From Pseudomaricurvus sp033283175 (GTDB taxonomy: Bacteria; Pseudomonadota; Gammaproteobacteria; Pseudomonadales; Cellvibrionaceae): a DNA stretch of 64,000 bases. Positions 29,344-39,079 of the stretch are shown piece after piece. The notes beneath the pieces were generated by a model that saw only the letters and a program-made list of their open reading frames with translations, had not been told where the DNA came from and did not search any database. The stretch is from the NCBI GenBank assembly GCA_033283175.1, contig JAWMQM010000001.1, forward strand, positions 1,550,001 to 1,614,000. Direction: 5' to 3'. Each line of letters begins with the position of its first letter. Within the stretch, counting starts at the first letter, position 1. Both the position numbers and the translations under genes were made by a program.

Positions 29344-30990
29344 CTACTGCCGCAGCCAGGCCCAGCCGGCGATGGCCAGCAGCAGCCAGCTGGCCTGGGG
29401 AATATCCGCCAGGGCGACGCCGGTGGCGGGCAGGGCGACGGCCACGGCAGCGCCGCCGGCGAGCAGGGCGACAAGGGCGCGGCGACGGCGCTGGCCGGCA
29501 CGGGCGCGCTGCTGGTTAATCTGTTCGGCGGCCCGCTGCAGCTGCGGTGTCAGTTCCCCCAGCATCTGTACCTGGTCGAGGGCGGCGGAGAGTTTATGGG
29601 GCATCTGCGGGGCCTGTTCCATGAGTTCAGGCCCGTAGCGCTTCAGCTGTTGCCACAGGCTGCGGGGGTGGAAGCGCTGTTTCAGCCAGCGCTCCAGGAA
29701 GGGATGGGCGGTTTGCCACAGGTCCAGATCCGGGTACAACTGACGCCCCAGCCCTTCAATATTGAGCAGCGTCTTCTGCAGCAATACCAGCTGTGGCTGT
29801 ACCTGCATGTTGAAGCGGCGGGCGCACTGGAACAGGGTCACCAGGATCTGGCCGAAGGAGATCTCCCGCAGTGGCTTCTCAAAGAAGGGCTCGCACACGG
29901 TACGCATGGCGCTTTCGAAGTCACGGATGGAGGTATCCTCATCCACCCAGCCGCTCTGCACATGCAGCTCCGCCACCAGCCGGTAGTCTCGGCGGAACAT
30001 GGCCAGCAGTATGCGCGCCATGTAGTACTGGTCGGCCTGGCTGAGGGAGCCGACAATGGCCATGTCCACGCACAGGTACTGGGGTTGGCGCGGGTGCTCG
30101 CGGGAGACAAAGATATTGCCCGGGTGCATGTCAGCGTGAAAGAAGTTGTGCTCGAACACCTGGGTAAAGAAGATCTCTACCCCGCGCTCCGCCAGCAGCT
30201 TCATGTCAGTGTCCTGGGCTTGCAGCTGCTCGAGATCGGTTACCGGAATGCCGTGGATGCGCTCCATTACCATGACATTGATACGGGTGAAGTCCCAGTG
30301 CACTTCGGGTACATAGAGCAGGGGGGAGCCGGCAAAGTTGCGGCGCAGCTGGGAGGCGTTGGCGGCCTCGCGCTGCAGGTTGAGCTCATCGAGGATGGTG
30401 TACTCGTACTCTGCCACCACCTCCACCGGGCGCAGGCGCCAGGCCTCGGCAACGAAGCGCTGCACCAGGCGCGCCACCAGGTACATGAGGGCGATGTCTT
30501 TCTCGATGGTGCGCTCAATGCCAGGGCGGATCACCTTCACCACCACCTCGTCACCGGGCTGGCCGTGGGCGTCGAACAGGCGCGCGGCGTGCACCTGGGC
30601 CACCGAGGCGGAGGCCATGGGGGTGGTTTCAAACTCGGCAAACAGCTCGCCGACCGGTTTGCCCAGTGCTTTTTCGATGATCTGCCGCGACAGTTCGGCG
30701 TCAAAGGGGGCGACGTTGTCCTGCAGGTGATCCAGCTCTTCCGCCACATCCGGCGGTATCAGGTCCGGGCGGGTGGAGAGCACCTGGCCAAACTTGACGA
30801 ACACCGGCCCCAGGTCCTCCAGGCAGCGGCGCAGGCGCTCTCCGCGACTGAGCTGGCAGGCGGGCAGCAGCACGGCGAGTTTCAGCAGTTGCCGCAGCCA
30901 CCAGGGCAGATGGCGCTGGGGCAGCAGCTCATCGAGACGGTAGCGCAGGGCGGTAATGGCAATGCGCAGCAGGCGTAACAGGGCAACCAA
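29344..30990 (-). CDS. ubiB: Ubiquinone biosynthesis ATPase/kinase-like protein UbiB
   Basis: Atypical kinase-fold protein needed for ubiquinone synthesis at the inner membrane. In 548 residues it has the KxGQ motif (VFVKFGQVLSTRPDLIP), the Ala-rich loop (MASASVAQVHAAR), Lys and Glu of the kinase core, FHADMHPGNIFV and DMAIVGSL, and a pair of C-terminal membrane helices (ALLAGGAAVAVALP and beyond). It starts with TTG at 30990, supported by AAGGA eight bases upstream. Order ubiE-ubiJ-ubiB as in other gammaproteobacteria. Confidence 0.94.
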   Translation of the reverse strand: MVALLRLLRIAITALRYRLDELLPQRHLPWWLRQLLKLAVLLPACQLSRGERLRRCLEDLGPVFVKFGQVLSTRPDLIPPDVAEELDHLQDNVAPFDAELSRQIIEKALGKPVGELFAEFETTPMASASVAQVHAARLFDAHGQPGDEVVVKVIRPGIERTIEKDIALMYLVARLVQRFVAEAWRLRPVEVVAEYEYTILDELNLQREAANASQLRRNFAGSPLLYVPEVHWDFTRINVMVMERIHGIPVTDLEQLQAQDTDMKLLAERGVEIFFTQVFEHNFFHADMHPGNIFVSREHPRQPQYLCVDMAIVGSLSQADQYYMARILLAMFRRDYRLVAELHVQSGWVDEDTSIRDFESAMRTVCEPFFEKPLREISFGQILVTLFQCARRFNMQVQPQLVLLQKTLLNIEGLGRQLYPDLDLWQTAHPFLERWLKQRFHPRSLWQQLKRYGPELMEQAPQMPHKLSAALDQVQMLGELTPQLQRAAEQINQQRARAGQRRRRALVALLAGGAAVAVALPATGVALADIPQASWLLLAIAGWAWLRQ

Positions 30991-31055
30991 GTCAGGATTC
31001 CTTATAGGCGGGAGCGGGGGTCACTGGGGTGGGGGGCTTCACGGTTCGGCATATT

Positions 31056-31685
31056 TCATTCGGCGGCAGGCGGATGGCGCTTGCGCAGCAGTCGTTCCAC
31101 CCGGGCGCTGAGGCGGTCGGCGGCCAGGCGCAGCTGATCGACGTTGTCGTTGAACTGCTGCAGTTGCGGTGCCGCCGGCAGGGCGCGCAGCTCTTCGGTG
31201 AGGAACTCCTGCAGCAGGCGCTTGCCGCTGGCGCCGCGACTGCGCAGCCACCCCAGCTGGGCGCGGGCGGTATTGGCCAGCTGGTGGCCGAGGATGTCCC
31301 CCAGCAGCTCATTAACGGCTTCTTCCCAATCCAGCTCCAGCTGTGCCGCGATGCTTTTCAGGTCCGTGAGCAGCGCCGTATTGCCCCAGGCTTCCACACC
31401 GCTGCCGGTGAGGTTGAGGCGTTCGCTCAGGGCCAGGCTGAGCAGGGCGCTGACGGAGCCACTGAGCCGGGTGGTGGGGTTGTCGATCTGACCGACGATG
31501 CGGATGCTGTCGGCGTCGAAATGGCAGCCGAGGCTGAGATCGCTGCCACTGATATCAATGACCAGGCTCTTGCCCGCCAGTCGCGCCAGTTTCAGGCGCG
31601 TGGCCGGGTCGTAGCGCAGCGCCCGGTTGATAACCGCTTCCAGGCTGGCGGTGGCGGCGCTGTGCAGTGTCGGGTCGATCTTCAT
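31056..31685 (-). CDS. ubiJ: Ubiquinone biosynthesis accessory factor UbiJ
   Basis: A 209-residue lipid-binding scaffold of the soluble Ubi complex. It has an N-terminal SCP2-type domain (ATASLEAVINRALRYDP; LVIDISGSDLSL) and a C-terminal coiled coil (LQQFNDNVDQLRLAADRLSARVERL) ending in basic residues. ATG 31685 lies 19 bases past the ubiE stop; a longer in-frame start would overlap ubiE. Position between ubiE and ubiB confirms the assignment. Confidence 0.88.
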   Translation of the reverse strand: MKIDPTLHSAATASLEAVINRALRYDPATRLKLARLAGKSLVIDISGSDLSLGCHFDADSIRIVGQIDNPTTRLSGSVSALLSLALSERLNLTGSGVEAWGNTALLTDLKSIAAQLELDWEEAVNELLGDILGHQLANTARAQLGWLRSRGASGKRLLQEFLTEELRALPAAPQLQQFNDNVDQLRLAADRLSARVERLLRKRHPPAAE

Positions 31686-31704
31686 GATGGCAATCGCCCC
31701 GGGC

Positions 31705-32454
31705 TCAGGGTTTGACACCCTTGTGCAGGGCGACAATACCACCGGTCATGTTGTGGTAGTGGGCGTTGGCAAAGCCGGCCTCGGTCATCATGTCCTTCAG
31801 GGTTTCCTGGTCCGGGTGCATGCGGATGGATTCGGCCAGGTAGCGGTAGCTGTCCGGGTCGTTGGCCACCAGCTTGCCCATGGCCGGCAGCAGGCGGAAG
31901 GAGTAGGTGTCGTAGACCTTGCTCAGCAGCTGGCTCTGGGGCTTGGAGAACTCCAGCACCAGCAGGCGGCCGCCGGGTTTCAGTACCCGCAGCATGGAGC
32001 GCAGCGCCAGGTCCTTGTCGGTGACGTTGCGCAGGCCAAAGGCGATGGTGATGCAGTCAAAGGTGTTGTCGGGGAAGGGCAGGTACTGGGCGTCGGCCTG
32101 GGCCACCACCAGGTTGCCGCTGACGCCGCGGTCGGTGAGGCGGTCGCGACCCACCCGCAGCATGGACTCGTTGATATCCGCCAGTACCACCAGCCCCTCG
32201 GCGCCAACGATGCGGGAGAACTTGTAGCTCAGGTCGCCGGTGCCACCGGCAATGTCCAGCACCTTGTCGCCGGGGCGGACGCCGGAAATCTCGATGGTGA
32301 AGCGCTTCCACAGCCGGTGCACACCACCGGACATGAGATCGTTCATGATGTCGTATTTGGCGGCGACCGAGTGGAAAACATCGGCTACGCGACCGGCTTT
32401 TTCCTCGACGGGTACTTCCTGAAAGCCAAAGTGGGTGGTCTTTTTGTCAGTCAT
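31705..32454 (-). CDS. ubiE: Ubiquinone/menaquinone methyltransferase UbiE
   Basis: SAM-dependent C-methyltransferase of the quinone pathway, 249 residues. Start MTDKKTTHFGFQEVPVEEK, then VFHSVAAKYDIMNDLMSGG, the SAM-binding loop DIAGGTGDLSYKF, ITIAFGLRNVTD and GGRLLVLEFSKP, ending LHKGVKP; all are close to E. coli UbiE. First gene of the ubiE-ubiJ-ubiB set; the 105-base gap upstream to the efflux gene should hold its promoter. Confidence 0.96.
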   Translation of the reverse strand: MTDKKTTHFGFQEVPVEEKAGRVADVFHSVAAKYDIMNDLMSGGVHRLWKRFTIEISGVRPGDKVLDIAGGTGDLSYKFSRIVGAEGLVVLADINESMLRVGRDRLTDRGVSGNLVVAQADAQYLPFPDNTFDCITIAFGLRNVTDKDLALRSMLRVLKPGGRLLVLEFSKPQSQLLSKVYDTYSFRLLPAMGKLVANDPDSYRYLAESIRMHPDQETLKDMMTEAGFANAHYHNMTGGIVALHKGVKP

Positions 32455-32559
32455 TGAGGCGTCATCATCGGTGAAATTGCGGCCATTGTACCCGAAGCCT
32501 TGGCGCGGTTCGACGCTCAGGGCCCGTCCGGGGGCATTTGCGTGTGGCAATTGGCACCA

Positions 32560-35500
32560 CTAGCGTTTTTGCGGATCGAAATGCTCCCGCAGCCGCTGCA
32601 CACTCATGTAGAACATGGGCACCAGCAGGGTGGTGAACACGGTGGCGGCCAGCATGCCTCCGAGCACGGTGACACCAATGGAGAAACGGCTGGCGGCACC
32701 GGGGCCGGTGGAGTAGACCAGTGGCAGTACCCCCAGTACAAAGGAGAGGGCGGTCATCAGCACCGCACGGAAGCGCAGGCCGGCGGCACTGAAGGCGGCA
32801 TCGACAATGGATTTGCCGGCACGGCGCTCGCTCATGGCAAATTCCACAATGAGAATGGCGGTTTTGGTGGAGATGCCGATCAGCAGGATCAGCCCCACCT
32901 GGGCATAGAGGTCGTTGGCCTGGCCCACCAGGTTCATGGCCGTAAAGGCCCCCAGCAGGGCAAAGGGCACGGCCCCCATTACCGCCAGTGGCAGGCTCCA
33001 GCTCTCGTAGAGCGCCACCAGGAACAGGTAGACAAACAGCAGGGCGAGACTGAAGAGAATCGGCACCAGGTTGCCCGCCGCCACCTCCTGTGCCGACTGC
33101 CCGGCCCACTCGAACAGATAGCCATCCGGCAGCTGCTGCGCCAGCTCGCCCATGGCCTTGAGGGCATCACCGGAGCTGTAACCCGGGGCCGCCTGGCCGC
33201 TGATGCTGGTGGAGCGGTAGAGGTTGAAGTGGTTGAGACTGGTGGCACCGAGCATGGGCTGCAGGCGGCCGAGGGTAGCCAGTGGCAGCATCTCGCCCTG
33301 GTTGTTGCGCACGTACAGGTGGCCCAGATCCTCGGGCCGTGAGCGGTACTTGCCTTCTGCCTGCAGGATCACCTGATAGGTGCGGCCAAAGCGGTTGAAG
33401 TCGTTGATGTAGAGCGAGCCCAGCTGCGCCTGCAGGGTGAGAAACACCTCCGACAGGGGCACGCCGATGGCCTTGGCCTTGGGGCGGTCAATCTCCAGGT
33501 AGTATTGCGGCACATTGGCGCGATAGGTGGAGAAGACCCGCTCCAGCCGCGGGTCGCTGTTGGCCTGGTAAATAAGGCCGTTGGCCACCTGCGCCAGCTC
33601 TTCCGGGCTGCGGCCGCGGGAGTCCTGCAGGCGGAAGTCGAAACCACCGGTGGCGCCCAGGCCGGGGATGGCGGGCATGGGGAAGACCATCACCTGGGCA
33701 TCCTGCAGTCCCCAGACGATACCCTGCAGCTTGTTGTAGATGGTGCGCAGGCGGGTCTCTGCGGTGGTGCGGTCGTCCCAGTCATCCAGTACCACAATGC
33801 CCAGGGCGCGGTTGGAGCCGGCGCCGGCGAGGATGGAGAAGCCGGCCACGGTAATGACATCCGCCACACCCTCCTGTGCCTCCACCAGATCGCTCACCCT
33901 CGCCATCACGCTCTCGGTGCGGTTGAGGGAGGCGGCATCGGGCAGCTGGATATCCATCATCAGGATGCCCTGGTCCTCATTGGGGATGAAGCCGGTGGCG
34001 GTGCTGCTGGCCAGCCAGCCGGTGGCAACCACGCCAGCGGCGGCCAGTAGCAGGGCCAGGGTGGCGCGCTGCAGGACGCCGCGCACCTGACGCTTGTAGC
34101 CGCTGGTCAATTTTTCAATACCCAGCTCCGCCGGGCGCAGCCAGCCAATGCGCTTGGTCTGGTCACCGCGCAGCAGCGAGGCACAGAGGGCGGGGCTGAG
34201 GGTGAGGGCGTTGATGGAGGAGATCACCACCGCGGTGGAGATGGTAACGGCGAACTGCTTGTAGATCTCACCGGTGATGCCCGGCATAAACGCCACTGGC
34301 ACAAACACCGCCAGCAGCACCAGGGTGGTGGCCACCACAGGGCCCGAAACCTCCTTCATGCTCTGGCGGGTAGCTTCCATGGGCGAAAGCCCACCTTCGG
34401 TCATCAGCCGCTCCACGTTTTCGATCACCACGATGGCGTCGTCCACCACAATACCGATGGCCAGTACCAGGCCGAACAGGGTGATGGTGTTGATGGAGAA
34501 TCCGAACAGCTGCAGGAAGGCGAAGGTCCCGATCAGCGACACCGGAATGGCCACCGCCGGCACAATGGTGGCGCGCCAGTTCTGCAGGAAGATAAATACC
34601 ACCAGGATCACCAGCGCCACCGCCTGGTAGAGGGTGACTTTAACCTCGTCGATGGAGCGCAGGATGAAGCGGGTGGTGTCGTAGATGATGTGGTGCTCCA
34701 CACCCTCGGGCATGGCGGCGGCCAGTTTATCCATCTCGGCGTAGACGAGTTTGGCCACTTCGGTGGCGTTGGCGTCCGGCAGCTGGTAGATAACGATAAA
34801 GGCGGTGTCGTGATTGTTCAGCTTGGCGGTGGCGGAGTAGCTTTGGGAGCCCATCTCCAGCCGCGCCACATCGTGCAGGTGAATGAAGGAGCCATCAGCT
34901 TGGGCACGCACAATGGTATTGCCGAACTCCCGCACATCTGTCAGCCGGCCCTTGGTTTGAATGGTGTACTCAAACTGCTGTTGATCCGGCGTTGGTGGGG
35001 CGCCGATCTTGCCGGCGGCGACAATCAGGTTCTGCTCGTTGAGGGTGGATTGTATGTCGGACACGGTGACGCCGAGGGCGGCCATGCGTACCGGGTCCAT
35101 CCACACCCGCATGGAGTAGCTCATCTCCCCCATCACTTCCACGCCGCCCACGCCCGGCACCCGCGCCAGCGGCTCGGTGAGGTAATTGGTGGCGTAGTTG
35201 GAGAGGTAGAGACGGTCCACGGTGGGATCGGAGCTGACCAGGTTGATCCCCAGCAGCATGTTGCTGGAGCGTTTCTCCACCTTCAGCCCCTGGCGGGTCA
35301 CCTCCGCCGGCAGTGACGGTTCGGCCACGGCGACCCGGTTCTGCACATTCACCTGCGCGGTATCGTCGTCGGTGCCCTGTTCAAAGGTGACCGTGATCGA
35401 GGCAGCGCCATTGTTGGAGGCGCTGGACTCGATATAGAGCATTCCCTCGATGCCGTTGATCTGCTCTTCAATGGGCCGCAGTACCGCCTCTTCCACCACC

Positions 35501-35667
35501 TGGGCGCTGGCACCCGGGTAGGTGGCGTTGATCTGCACCTGCGGCGGGGTGATCTCGGGGTAGAGATTGACCGGCAGCAGGGTCATGCTGATCAGGCCCG
35601 CCAGCGACAGCACAATAGAGATGACAAAGGCGAACTTCGGGCGGGTGATGAAAAACTGGCTGAACAT
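32560..35667 (-). CDS. RND multidrug efflux pump, inner-membrane subunit (AcrB/MexB type)
   Basis: Proton-driven drug exporter of 1035 residues with the HAE1 layout: helix 1, large porter loop, helices 2-6, second helix 7 and loop, helices 8-12. Motifs include FFITRPKFAFVISI at the start, GIVVDDAIVVIENVERLM with the tandem Asp of the proton relay, GFIPNEDQG after helix 7, and LLIGISTKTAILIVEFA. ATG 35667 has AAGGG eight bases upstream; the in-frame TTG at 35673 is less likely. It follows the adaptor gene by 29 bases. No outer-membrane factor gene accompanies it. Confidence 0.93.
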   Translation of the reverse strand: MFSQFFITRPKFAFVISIVLSLAGLISMTLLPVNLYPEITPPQVQINATYPGASAQVVEEAVLRPIEEQINGIEGMLYIESSASNNGAASITVTFEQGTDDDTAQVNVQNRVAVAEPSLPAEVTRQGLKVEKRSSNMLLGINLVSSDPTVDRLYLSNYATNYLTEPLARVPGVGGVEVMGEMSYSMRVWMDPVRMAALGVTVSDIQSTLNEQNLIVAAGKIGAPPTPDQQQFEYTIQTKGRLTDVREFGNTIVRAQADGSFIHLHDVARLEMGSQSYSATAKLNNHDTAFIVIYQLPDANATEVAKLVYAEMDKLAAAMPEGVEHHIIYDTTRFILRSIDEVKVTLYQAVALVILVVFIFLQNWRATIVPAVAIPVSLIGTFAFLQLFGFSINTITLFGLVLAIGIVVDDAIVVIENVERLMTEGGLSPMEATRQSMKEVSGPVVATTLVLLAVFVPVAFMPGITGEIYKQFAVTISTAVVISSINALTLSPALCASLLRGDQTKRIGWLRPAELGIEKLTSGYKRQVRGVLQRATLALLLAAAGVVATGWLASSTATGFIPNEDQGILMMDIQLPDAASLNRTESVMARVSDLVEAQEGVADVITVAGFSILAGAGSNRALGIVVLDDWDDRTTAETRLRTIYNKLQGIVWGLQDAQVMVFPMPAIPGLGATGGFDFRLQDSRGRSPEELAQVANGLIYQANSDPRLERVFSTYRANVPQYYLEIDRPKAKAIGVPLSEVFLTLQAQLGSLYINDFNRFGRTYQVILQAEGKYRSRPEDLGHLYVRNNQGEMLPLATLGRLQPMLGATSLNHFNLYRSTSISGQAAPGYSSGDALKAMGELAQQLPDGYLFEWAGQSAQEVAAGNLVPILFSLALLFVYLFLVALYESWSLPLAVMGAVPFALLGAFTAMNLVGQANDLYAQVGLILLIGISTKTAILIVEFAMSERRAGKSIVDAAFSAAGLRFRAVLMTALSFVLGVLPLVYSTGPGAASRFSIGVTVLGGMLAATVFTTLLVPMFYMSVQRLREHFDPQKR

Positions 35668-35696
35668 AGGCAATCCCTTCGGCTGGCCGCCGCCGC

Positions 35697-36905
35697 TTAA
35701 CTGGCCGGCTGGTTGTCGGCGCTGGAGGTCGCCGGATCGCTGTGCAGTGTGCCTGTCTGCGTATCAAGGCGCTTGAGCAGGGGGTTAACCACAATCCCGG
35801 TGCGCACCTTTTGCAGCCCTTCCACGATGATGCGGTCACCTTTCTGCAATCCCTCTGTCACCGCCCACAGGGCACCGAGGGTGCGGCCGACATTGATGTT
35901 GCGTGCCCGTACTCTGTTTTCAGCGTCAACGATCAGCACAAATTTACCCTGCTGCCCCTCCTGCACGGCGTACTGGGGGACAACGGGCAGGTTCAGTTTA
36001 TCGGTACTTTCAATCACCAGGGTGGCGTAGAGACCCGGACGCACAATGCCCCTGGGGTTGGCAAACTCGGCCCGCAGGTTCACGGTGCCGGTGGTACTGT
36101 TGATGCTGATGCCGGCGTAGTTAAATCTTCCCGGCTGGTCATGCACGGTGCCGTTGGGCAGGATCAGCGACAACACCAGAGTGCCATCCGCCGGTGGTAC
36201 CGGCTCGCCGCCGGTCTGTTTTGAGGAGGCCTGCAGGTAGGTGGTGTAGGTGCCTTCGTCCATCTGGAAGCTGACGTAGATGGGGTCGTCCTGCAACAGG
36301 GTGGCCAGCGGGTTACTGCCCGGTCCTACCAGGTTGCCGACGTTATAGTTGACGGTACTGATGCGCCCGGTAAAGGGTGCCTTGATGCGGGTATAACTGA
36401 GATTGACCTCGGCGTTTTGCAGCGCGGCCTCGGCAGCTTTCTCCGCGGCCTGCGCCTTGGCGGAATTGCTGGCCAGGGTGTCCAGGTCCGACTGGCTGAT
36501 AAAACCGTTCGGGCGTAACTCCTGCCCGCGCTTGTAGTCCCGCTCCGTGCGCTGCCGCTCCACTTGTGCGCTGCTGAGATTGGCTTTGGCCTGTTCATAG
36601 GCGGCCAGATAGTTCTCGCGATCAATTTCAAACAGCAGCTGTCCTTCTGCCACCGTATCGCCTTCGCGGAACAGCCGTTGGGTGATGGTGCCCTCCACCC
36701 GGGCACGCAGCTCCACGGTTCTGAACGCCTCGGTGCGGGCCACATATTCGGAGTGCCGGCCGACGTCCTGTGTCCCCACTTCAATGACAGACACACTGGG
36801 TGGGGGTGTCTGTACTTCCGGGGCCTTGTCGGAACAAGCGGTTAGGGCCAGGGCGATCAACAGGCTGTAACAGGTTGTGGCCAGGGGGGAGAAGCGTGGG
36901 GGCAT
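35697..36905 (-). CDS. RND efflux periplasmic adaptor lipoprotein (AcrA/MexA type)
   Basis: Membrane-fusion protein that couples the pump to an outer-membrane channel. 402 residues with a lipoprotein signal (LLIALALTAC, Cys at the lipobox), barrel-sandwich halves around a coiled-coil hairpin (AYEQAKANLSSAQVERQRTERDYKRG), and SYTRIKAPFTGRIS. ATG 36905 has AAGGA upstream; an in-frame region before it is unlike the family. A possible promoter lies near 36957-36985 (minus), overlapping the inverted repeat GGTAAATACC, where a repressor could act; no regulator gene is adjacent. Confidence 0.92.
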   Translation of the reverse strand: MPPRFSPLATTCYSLLIALALTACSDKAPEVQTPPPSVSVIEVGTQDVGRHSEYVARTEAFRTVELRARVEGTITQRLFREGDTVAEGQLLFEIDRENYLAAYEQAKANLSSAQVERQRTERDYKRGQELRPNGFISQSDLDTLASNSAKAQAAEKAAEAALQNAEVNLSYTRIKAPFTGRISTVNYNVGNLVGPGSNPLATLLQDDPIYVSFQMDEGTYTTYLQASSKQTGGEPVPPADGTLVLSLILPNGTVHDQPGRFNYAGISINSTTGTVNLRAEFANPRGIVRPGLYATLVIESTDKLNLPVVPQYAVQEGQQGKFVLIVDAENRVRARNINVGRTLGALWAVTEGLQKGDRIIVEGLQKVRTGIVVNPLLKRLDTQTGTLHSDPATSSADNQPAS

Positions 36906-37049
36906 TGCAGGTTCCTTGGGCGATTGCGGCACGCGCGGGCCGCCGATAGCTACTTGTATAGCATATTGGTATTTACCGCAGGGGGTAAGGGTTCTTTGGT
37001 CTGAGTGGCGGGGAAGTGCGGCGGGGTGTGGTGAAGGCGGTGCGCCGGT

Positions 37050-37077
37050 GTGCCCGCCGCGTGTCAGCGGCGGGCAC
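37050..37077. repeat. Eleven-base-pair hairpin downstream of cyoE
   Basis: GTGCCCGCCGC and GCGGCGGGCAC form a perfect stem with a six-base loop, 28 bases past the cyoE stop. No U-run, so it may only stabilise or help end the cytochrome-oxidase message before the efflux promoter. Confidence 0.5.
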
Positions 37078-37104
37078 AACCGGGAAGAGTCAGGGAGTGC
37101 GGGA

Positions 37105-38022
37105 TCAGAGGTAGTGGTCCAGCAGCAGAACCACAAACAGCAGCATGACGTAGGTGATGGAGTAGCGGAACAGCGCCAGTGGCGCCTGGCGATTGTCACC
37201 AAACAGCAGGGCCACCCGACGCAGCTGTTCCATATTCAGCAAGGTGACCCCTGCCAGGTAGATCAGGCCGCTGCTGCCGTAGAGAAAGGGCAGCAGGGTA
37301 GTGAGCACCAGCAGCAATGTATAGAGCACAATTTGCAGACGGGTAAAGGCATTGCCGTGGGTAACCGGCAGCATGGGCACGCCGGCGTTGGCGTACTCAT
37401 CGCGCTTGTGAATGGCCAGCGCCCAGAAGTGCGGTGGCGTCCAGGCAAAGATAATCAGCACCAGCAGCAGGCTCTCCGGCGACACCTGGTTGGTCACGGC
37501 GGTCCAGCCCAGCAGCGGTGGTGCGGCGCCGGCAAGGCCGCCGATGGTGATGTTTTGCGGCGTAGCGCGCTTGAGGAAGGCGCTGTAGATAACCGCGTAA
37601 CCAATCACCGATGCGAAGGTGAGCCAGGCGGTGAGCGGGTTGACGGCTATCGCCAGCAGCGCCAGTCCGGCGCTGCCAAGCACGAAGGCAAACGCCAGGG
37701 CGTGGGCCGGAGACAGTTCGCCCTGGGGCAGCGGACGGGCACGGGTGCGAATCATGTGACGGTCGATGCGATTGTCCACCACATGATTGACCGCGGCGGC
37801 GGCGCCGGCGGCCATGCCAATGCCCACGGTTCCCCAGAGCAAAGCATTCCAGGGAATGGTGTGGTCGCTGGCCAACAGCATGCCTACCACTGCGGTCAGT
37901 AGCATGACCGCCACTACCCGTGGCTTGGTCAGGCGGTAGTAGGCGGTAAGGGTGGTGCGCAGCGGTGGCAGCTCCAGCCCACCGCTGAAGTCAGCCCGCA
38001 GGGCAGGTTTGGTGGTTTTCAT
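37105..38022 (-). CDS. cyoE: Heme O synthase (protoheme IX farnesyltransferase)
   Basis: Transfers a farnesyl group to heme B to make heme O, the precursor of heme A. The 305-residue UbiA-family membrane protein has about eight helices with the prenyl-diphosphate site NHVVDNRIDRHMIRTRARPLP and the second Asp motif region (FAWTPPHFWALAIHKRDEY). ATG 38022 has AAGGAAC upstream and overlaps the end of ctaA by 32 bases. Serves the aa3 oxidase encoded upstream. Confidence 0.95.
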   Translation of the reverse strand: MKTTKPALRADFSGGLELPPLRTTLTAYYRLTKPRVVAVMLLTAVVGMLLASDHTIPWNALLWGTVGIGMAAGAAAAVNHVVDNRIDRHMIRTRARPLPQGELSPAHALAFAFVLGSAGLALLAIAVNPLTAWLTFASVIGYAVIYSAFLKRATPQNITIGGLAGAAPPLLGWTAVTNQVSPESLLLVLIIFAWTPPHFWALAIHKRDEYANAGVPMLPVTHGNAFTRLQIVLYTLLLVLTTLLPFLYGSSGLIYLAGVTLLNMEQLRRVALLFGDNRQAPLALFRYSITYVMLLFVVLLLDHYL

Positions 38023-39067
38023 AAGTCAGTTCCTTGTTGCGGGAGCGGGAATGGGAAAGGGAGCGTGCGAGGTAGTGTTGAGTGAGCAGGGCGCAGAGAA
38101 CCAGTAACAGCAACGCCGCGCCGCTGTTGTGGGCCAGCGCCAGTAGCAACGGGAATTGCCAGAAGACGTTGGCAATACCTATGGCCAGCTGCAGTGCGAG
38201 TGCGGCCAAAACTGCTGTTGCTTCGCCCCGCAGCTGTCGCCGCCACAGGGCAACACAGAGCAGGCTGATCACCAGGGTGACGGTGACGGCGCCCAACCGA
38301 TGCATCATGTGAATGCCCACCCTGGCAGGCCCTTCGAGCTGGCCACCGAGGTAGTTGGGGCCCACGTGCTGGGTGATGTTGAGGCCCTTCTCCAGTGCCA
38401 TTTGCTCAGGCCACCACTCACCGTGACAGGTGGGGAAATCGGGGCAGGCGTAGGCGGCGTAGTTGGCACTGGTCCAGCCACCGAGGGCGATCTGGACAAT
38501 CACCAGCAGCAGAGCCAGCCACATCAAGACGCGGGGCGCGCCGGTGCGCTGCTGGAGAGTTTCGGGGGCGTCGTGACTGATAAGGTGGCGCAATCGCAGG
38601 CTGAGCACCAGCAGCAGGCCCAGAGTGGCGAAGCCGCCCAGCAAGTGCAGGGTGACTACCTGTGGCCACAACTTGAGGGTGACCGTCCACATCCCGAAGG
38701 CGGCCTGCACTACCACCAGCAGCAAAAGCCCCAGGCTCAATCCCAGTGGATAGCCGGGAGTGCGGCGCTGCCTGATGGCCATGACGGCCAGTGCGGCGAT
38801 GAGTACTCCCAGTATGCCGGCCACATAGCGATGAACCATCTCTGCCCAGCCCTTGTGTGCTTCAACCGGGGTTTCCGGGAAGCGGGCTTCGGCGATCACG
38901 ATATGAACTTCGGATTGGGGCACGGTCAGGAAACCGTAGCAGCCGGGCCAGTCAGGGCAGCCGAGACCGGCATCGGCCAGCCGGGTGTAGGCACCGAGGG
39001 TGACGACAATCGCTGCCAGCAGGACGGCGCAGGCGCTGAGGCGGAAGGCGGATTGAATCGAAGACAT
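37991..39067 (-). CDS. ctaA: Heme A synthase (Cox15/CtaA)
   Basis: Oxidises heme O to heme A at the inner membrane. 358 residues, eight helices, with LGAYTRLADAGLGCPDWPGCYGF near the start, HKGWAEMVHRYVAG, LGGWTSANYAAYACPDFPTCHG and IHMMHRLGAV; the conserved histidines of both heme sites are visible. The C-terminal tail (SHSRSRNKELTYE) overlaps the cyoE start in another frame. 12 bases follow the Sco-like gene. Confidence 0.95.
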   Translation of the reverse strand: MSSIQSAFRLSACAVLLAAIVVTLGAYTRLADAGLGCPDWPGCYGFLTVPQSEVHIVIAEARFPETPVEAHKGWAEMVHRYVAGILGVLIAALAVMAIRQRRTPGYPLGLSLGLLLLVVVQAAFGMWTVTLKLWPQVVTLHLLGGFATLGLLLVLSLRLRHLISHDAPETLQQRTGAPRVLMWLALLLVIVQIALGGWTSANYAAYACPDFPTCHGEWWPEQMALEKGLNITQHVGPNYLGGQLEGPARVGIHMMHRLGAVTVTLVISLLCVALWRRQLRGEATAVLAALALQLAIGIANVFWQFPLLLALAHNSGAALLLLVLCALLTQHYLARSLSHSRSRNKELTYENHQTCPAG

Positions 39068-39079
39068 ACGCGCTCCCGG

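Noticed and set aside
29596..30978. Plus-strand open frame of about 460 codons
   Set aside because: Mirror of ubiB in the opposite strand; no independent support.
37050..37077. Intrinsic terminator for cyoE
   Set aside because: The stem is excellent but neither strand has a U-run; kept only as a hairpin.
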